Assembly (NCBI GenBank): GCA_003452275.1
Contig: DMIT01000216.1
Coordinates: 1 to 7,472, forward strand
Length of the DNA: 7,472 bases
Direction of reading: 5' to 3'
DNA from: Rhodospirillaceae bacterium
GTDB taxonomy: Bacteria > Pseudomonadota > Alphaproteobacteria > Micavibrionales > Micavibrionaceae
The notes below the pieces were generated by a model that made no database searches, was not told where the DNA came from, and saw only the letters and a list, made by a program, of their open reading frames with translations. Shown here piece by piece: positions 6,352 through 7,472 of the stretch. Every line of letters begins with the position of its first letter. Positions within the stretch are counted from its first letter, which is position 1. The position numbers and the translations under genes were made by a program.

Positions 6352-7464
6352 ATGGGACAAGGCGCCTATCGACCACGCAGCGCAAAGGTGAGTAAATTTC
6401 CGACTGCGCTTGACAAGAACACCGGTGAAATCATCCCTTTGAAAGACTTAAGGGATAAATTCTTTGCGGCAGCCAACAGCGCATCCCCCAAAGCTGCACT
6501 TCGTACCTTGCGAGAAACCTTTCATCTGGCCTGCCCTCATTGCCAAAGCGCAGATCTGGTTTTTTCTTTCGGCTCACAAAATCCTGATGGCACCATTAAC
6601 GCAATTGCCGGAAGCAACATTGCGGGAAACCCTGCCCACTTAAAAACCAAGGCCGGTGAAACCCATGGCAAAAATTGCATCGGCGTTGTTATACCCCAAG
6701 AAAGCCATGCTATAGACGCCCAAAAAGGATTTCGTATCCATCTCAATTTAAAAAATATTCCTGAACGCCACCCGCGCACCAATCAATTGATTACGCGGGA
6801 TTCAGGCGGAAAGATCGTTATTCTCGATCCCGATCTCAAAGACCGTGCACCATGGGAATGCAGCAAGCCGGAAAAAATCCTGCCGCTGATGAAATCAGGG
6901 CAAATCGAACGCTTAAACAAATCCGTTGTCATCTATGGCGGACGCAAAATACCATGGGGGGAGTTTTTCATTCCGTCCATTAATGCCGAGATTGAAAATC
7001 CCAACCTGACCCGTTTTGCGCTGTCCTTTTTCGCAGATAGCGCCACAGGGAAAGCCTTTGGTCATCCGCTTATGATCGACTTCTCTTTTGCCAGAGCCTC
7101 CTATAGCAATCACCAAGATGAAAAAGGACTCGCGCGATATTACAGCTTTCCCAAATCAGCCGAAATTTACATCCCTGCTCTTGGCTGCAATATCAAAATT
7201 CAACCTCAATTAAGGGTAGAAAATCAACATCTCCTCGACCAAATGGATCGTCTACACCGCACACATGGGGAAATATTGCTCGTTGCACAACGCCCCTTTA
7301 TTTATAAACGGGACGACAAGACAAATACCTATATTCTGGCGATGACATTGACAGACCCCGATATGATGGTCGTCAGCAACCCGAACAATATTATGGCTAC
7401 TGCAAATAAAAAAAGAGCGTCCCCTCCCTCCGCACAAAGCCAGCCGACCCAGCCACATCCCTGA
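6352..7464 (+). CDS. Protein of unknown function with a putative CxxC...HxxxC zinc site
   Basis: I do not recognise this 370-residue protein. It has no signal peptide or membrane helix, so it is probably cytoplasmic. After a basic N-terminus (about 1-35), residues 61-109 hold CPHC (C61, C64), then H97, H105 and C109 in an AHLKTKAGETHGKNC context. This suggests a bound zinc ion and recalls, only loosely, the CPxC...HFxH...H...C finger at the start of CoiA-like proteins. The body contains KGFRIHLNL (125-133), a Trp-containing IPWGEFFIP stretch (200-208) and alternating hydrophobic segments to about 342, consistent with a mixed alpha/beta fold. The last 18 residues or so are Pro/Ser/Gln-rich and likely disordered. 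It follows the EAL gene by 107 bases on the same strand with its own putative promoter, so a functional link is only possible. A nucleic-acid role is a guess from the zinc site and basic N-terminus. Confidence 0.8.
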   Translation: MGQGAYRPRSAKVSKFPTALDKNTGEIIPLKDLRDKFFAAANSASPKAALRTLRETFHLACPHCQSADLVFSFGSQNPDGTINAIAGSNIAGNPAHLKTKAGETHGKNCIGVVIPQESHAIDAQKGFRIHLNLKNIPERHPRTNQLITRDSGGKIVILDPDLKDRAPWECSKPEKILPLMKSGQIERLNKSVVIYGGRKIPWGEFFIPSINAEIENPNLTRFALSFFADSATGKAFGHPLMIDFSFARASYSNHQDEKGLARYYSFPKSAEIYIPALGCNIKIQPQLRVENQHLLDQMDRLHRTHGEILLVAQRPFIYKRDDKTNTYILAMTLTDPDMMVVSNPNNIMATANKKRASPPSAQSQPTQPHP

Positions 7465-7472
7465 AACAAGAT

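Noticed and set aside
6338..6391. Short frame beginning at the ATG at 6338, just before the unknown gene
   Set aside because: It is about 17 codons, out of frame with the main gene and has no ribosome-binding site of its own. The AAGGA at 6341-6345 serves the ATG at 6352.

Overview
The window looks like chromosomal DNA of a Gram-negative bacterium in the Pseudomonadota. An alphaproteobacterium of moderate GC is most likely, but that is inference. The reasons are the gene order ruvB, ybgC, tolQ, tolR, tolA, tolB, the Pro/Lys/Glu-rich TolA in place of an Ala-rich helical one, and the style of the EAL protein. I cannot name a genus.

Layout. The left 4.4 kb is one tightly packed minus-strand operon read from right to left. 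ruvB (start 4418) is followed by ybgC (start 3373), tolQ (start 2967), tolR (start 2155), tolA (start 1672) and tolB (start 787, cut by the left edge). Gaps are 1, 1, 5, 24 and 12 bases, so a single transcript with translational coupling is likely. TolQ and TolR form the proton-driven inner-membrane motor. TolA carries the force across the periplasm. TolB is the periplasmic beta-propeller that hands it on to Pal, whose gene would be expected just beyond the left edge. YbgC is the hotdog acyl-CoA thioesterase that usually accompanies this cluster. RuvB is the Holliday-junction branch-migration motor. ruvA and ruvC are not next to it here; ruvB is the first gene.

A 200-base divergent intergenic region (4419-4618) separates ruvB from a plus-strand gene (4619-6244). 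That gene encodes a soluble, three-part c-di-GMP protein: a PAS-like sensor, a degenerate GGDEF-like domain and an EAL phosphodiesterase domain with every catalytic residue I could place. After a 107-base gap with a plausible promoter comes a second plus-strand gene (6352-7464). Its product is a 370-residue protein I do not recognise, with a CxxC...HxxxC putative zinc site near its N-terminus and a disordered Pro/Ser/Gln tail.

Most of the window is ordinary core-genome content. The parts most worth a second look are the unrecognised zinc-site protein, the c-di-GMP phosphodiesterase divergent from the ruvB-tol operon, and the separation of ruvB from ruvCA. I saw no RNA genes, CRISPR arrays, insertion sequences or convincing intrinsic terminators.
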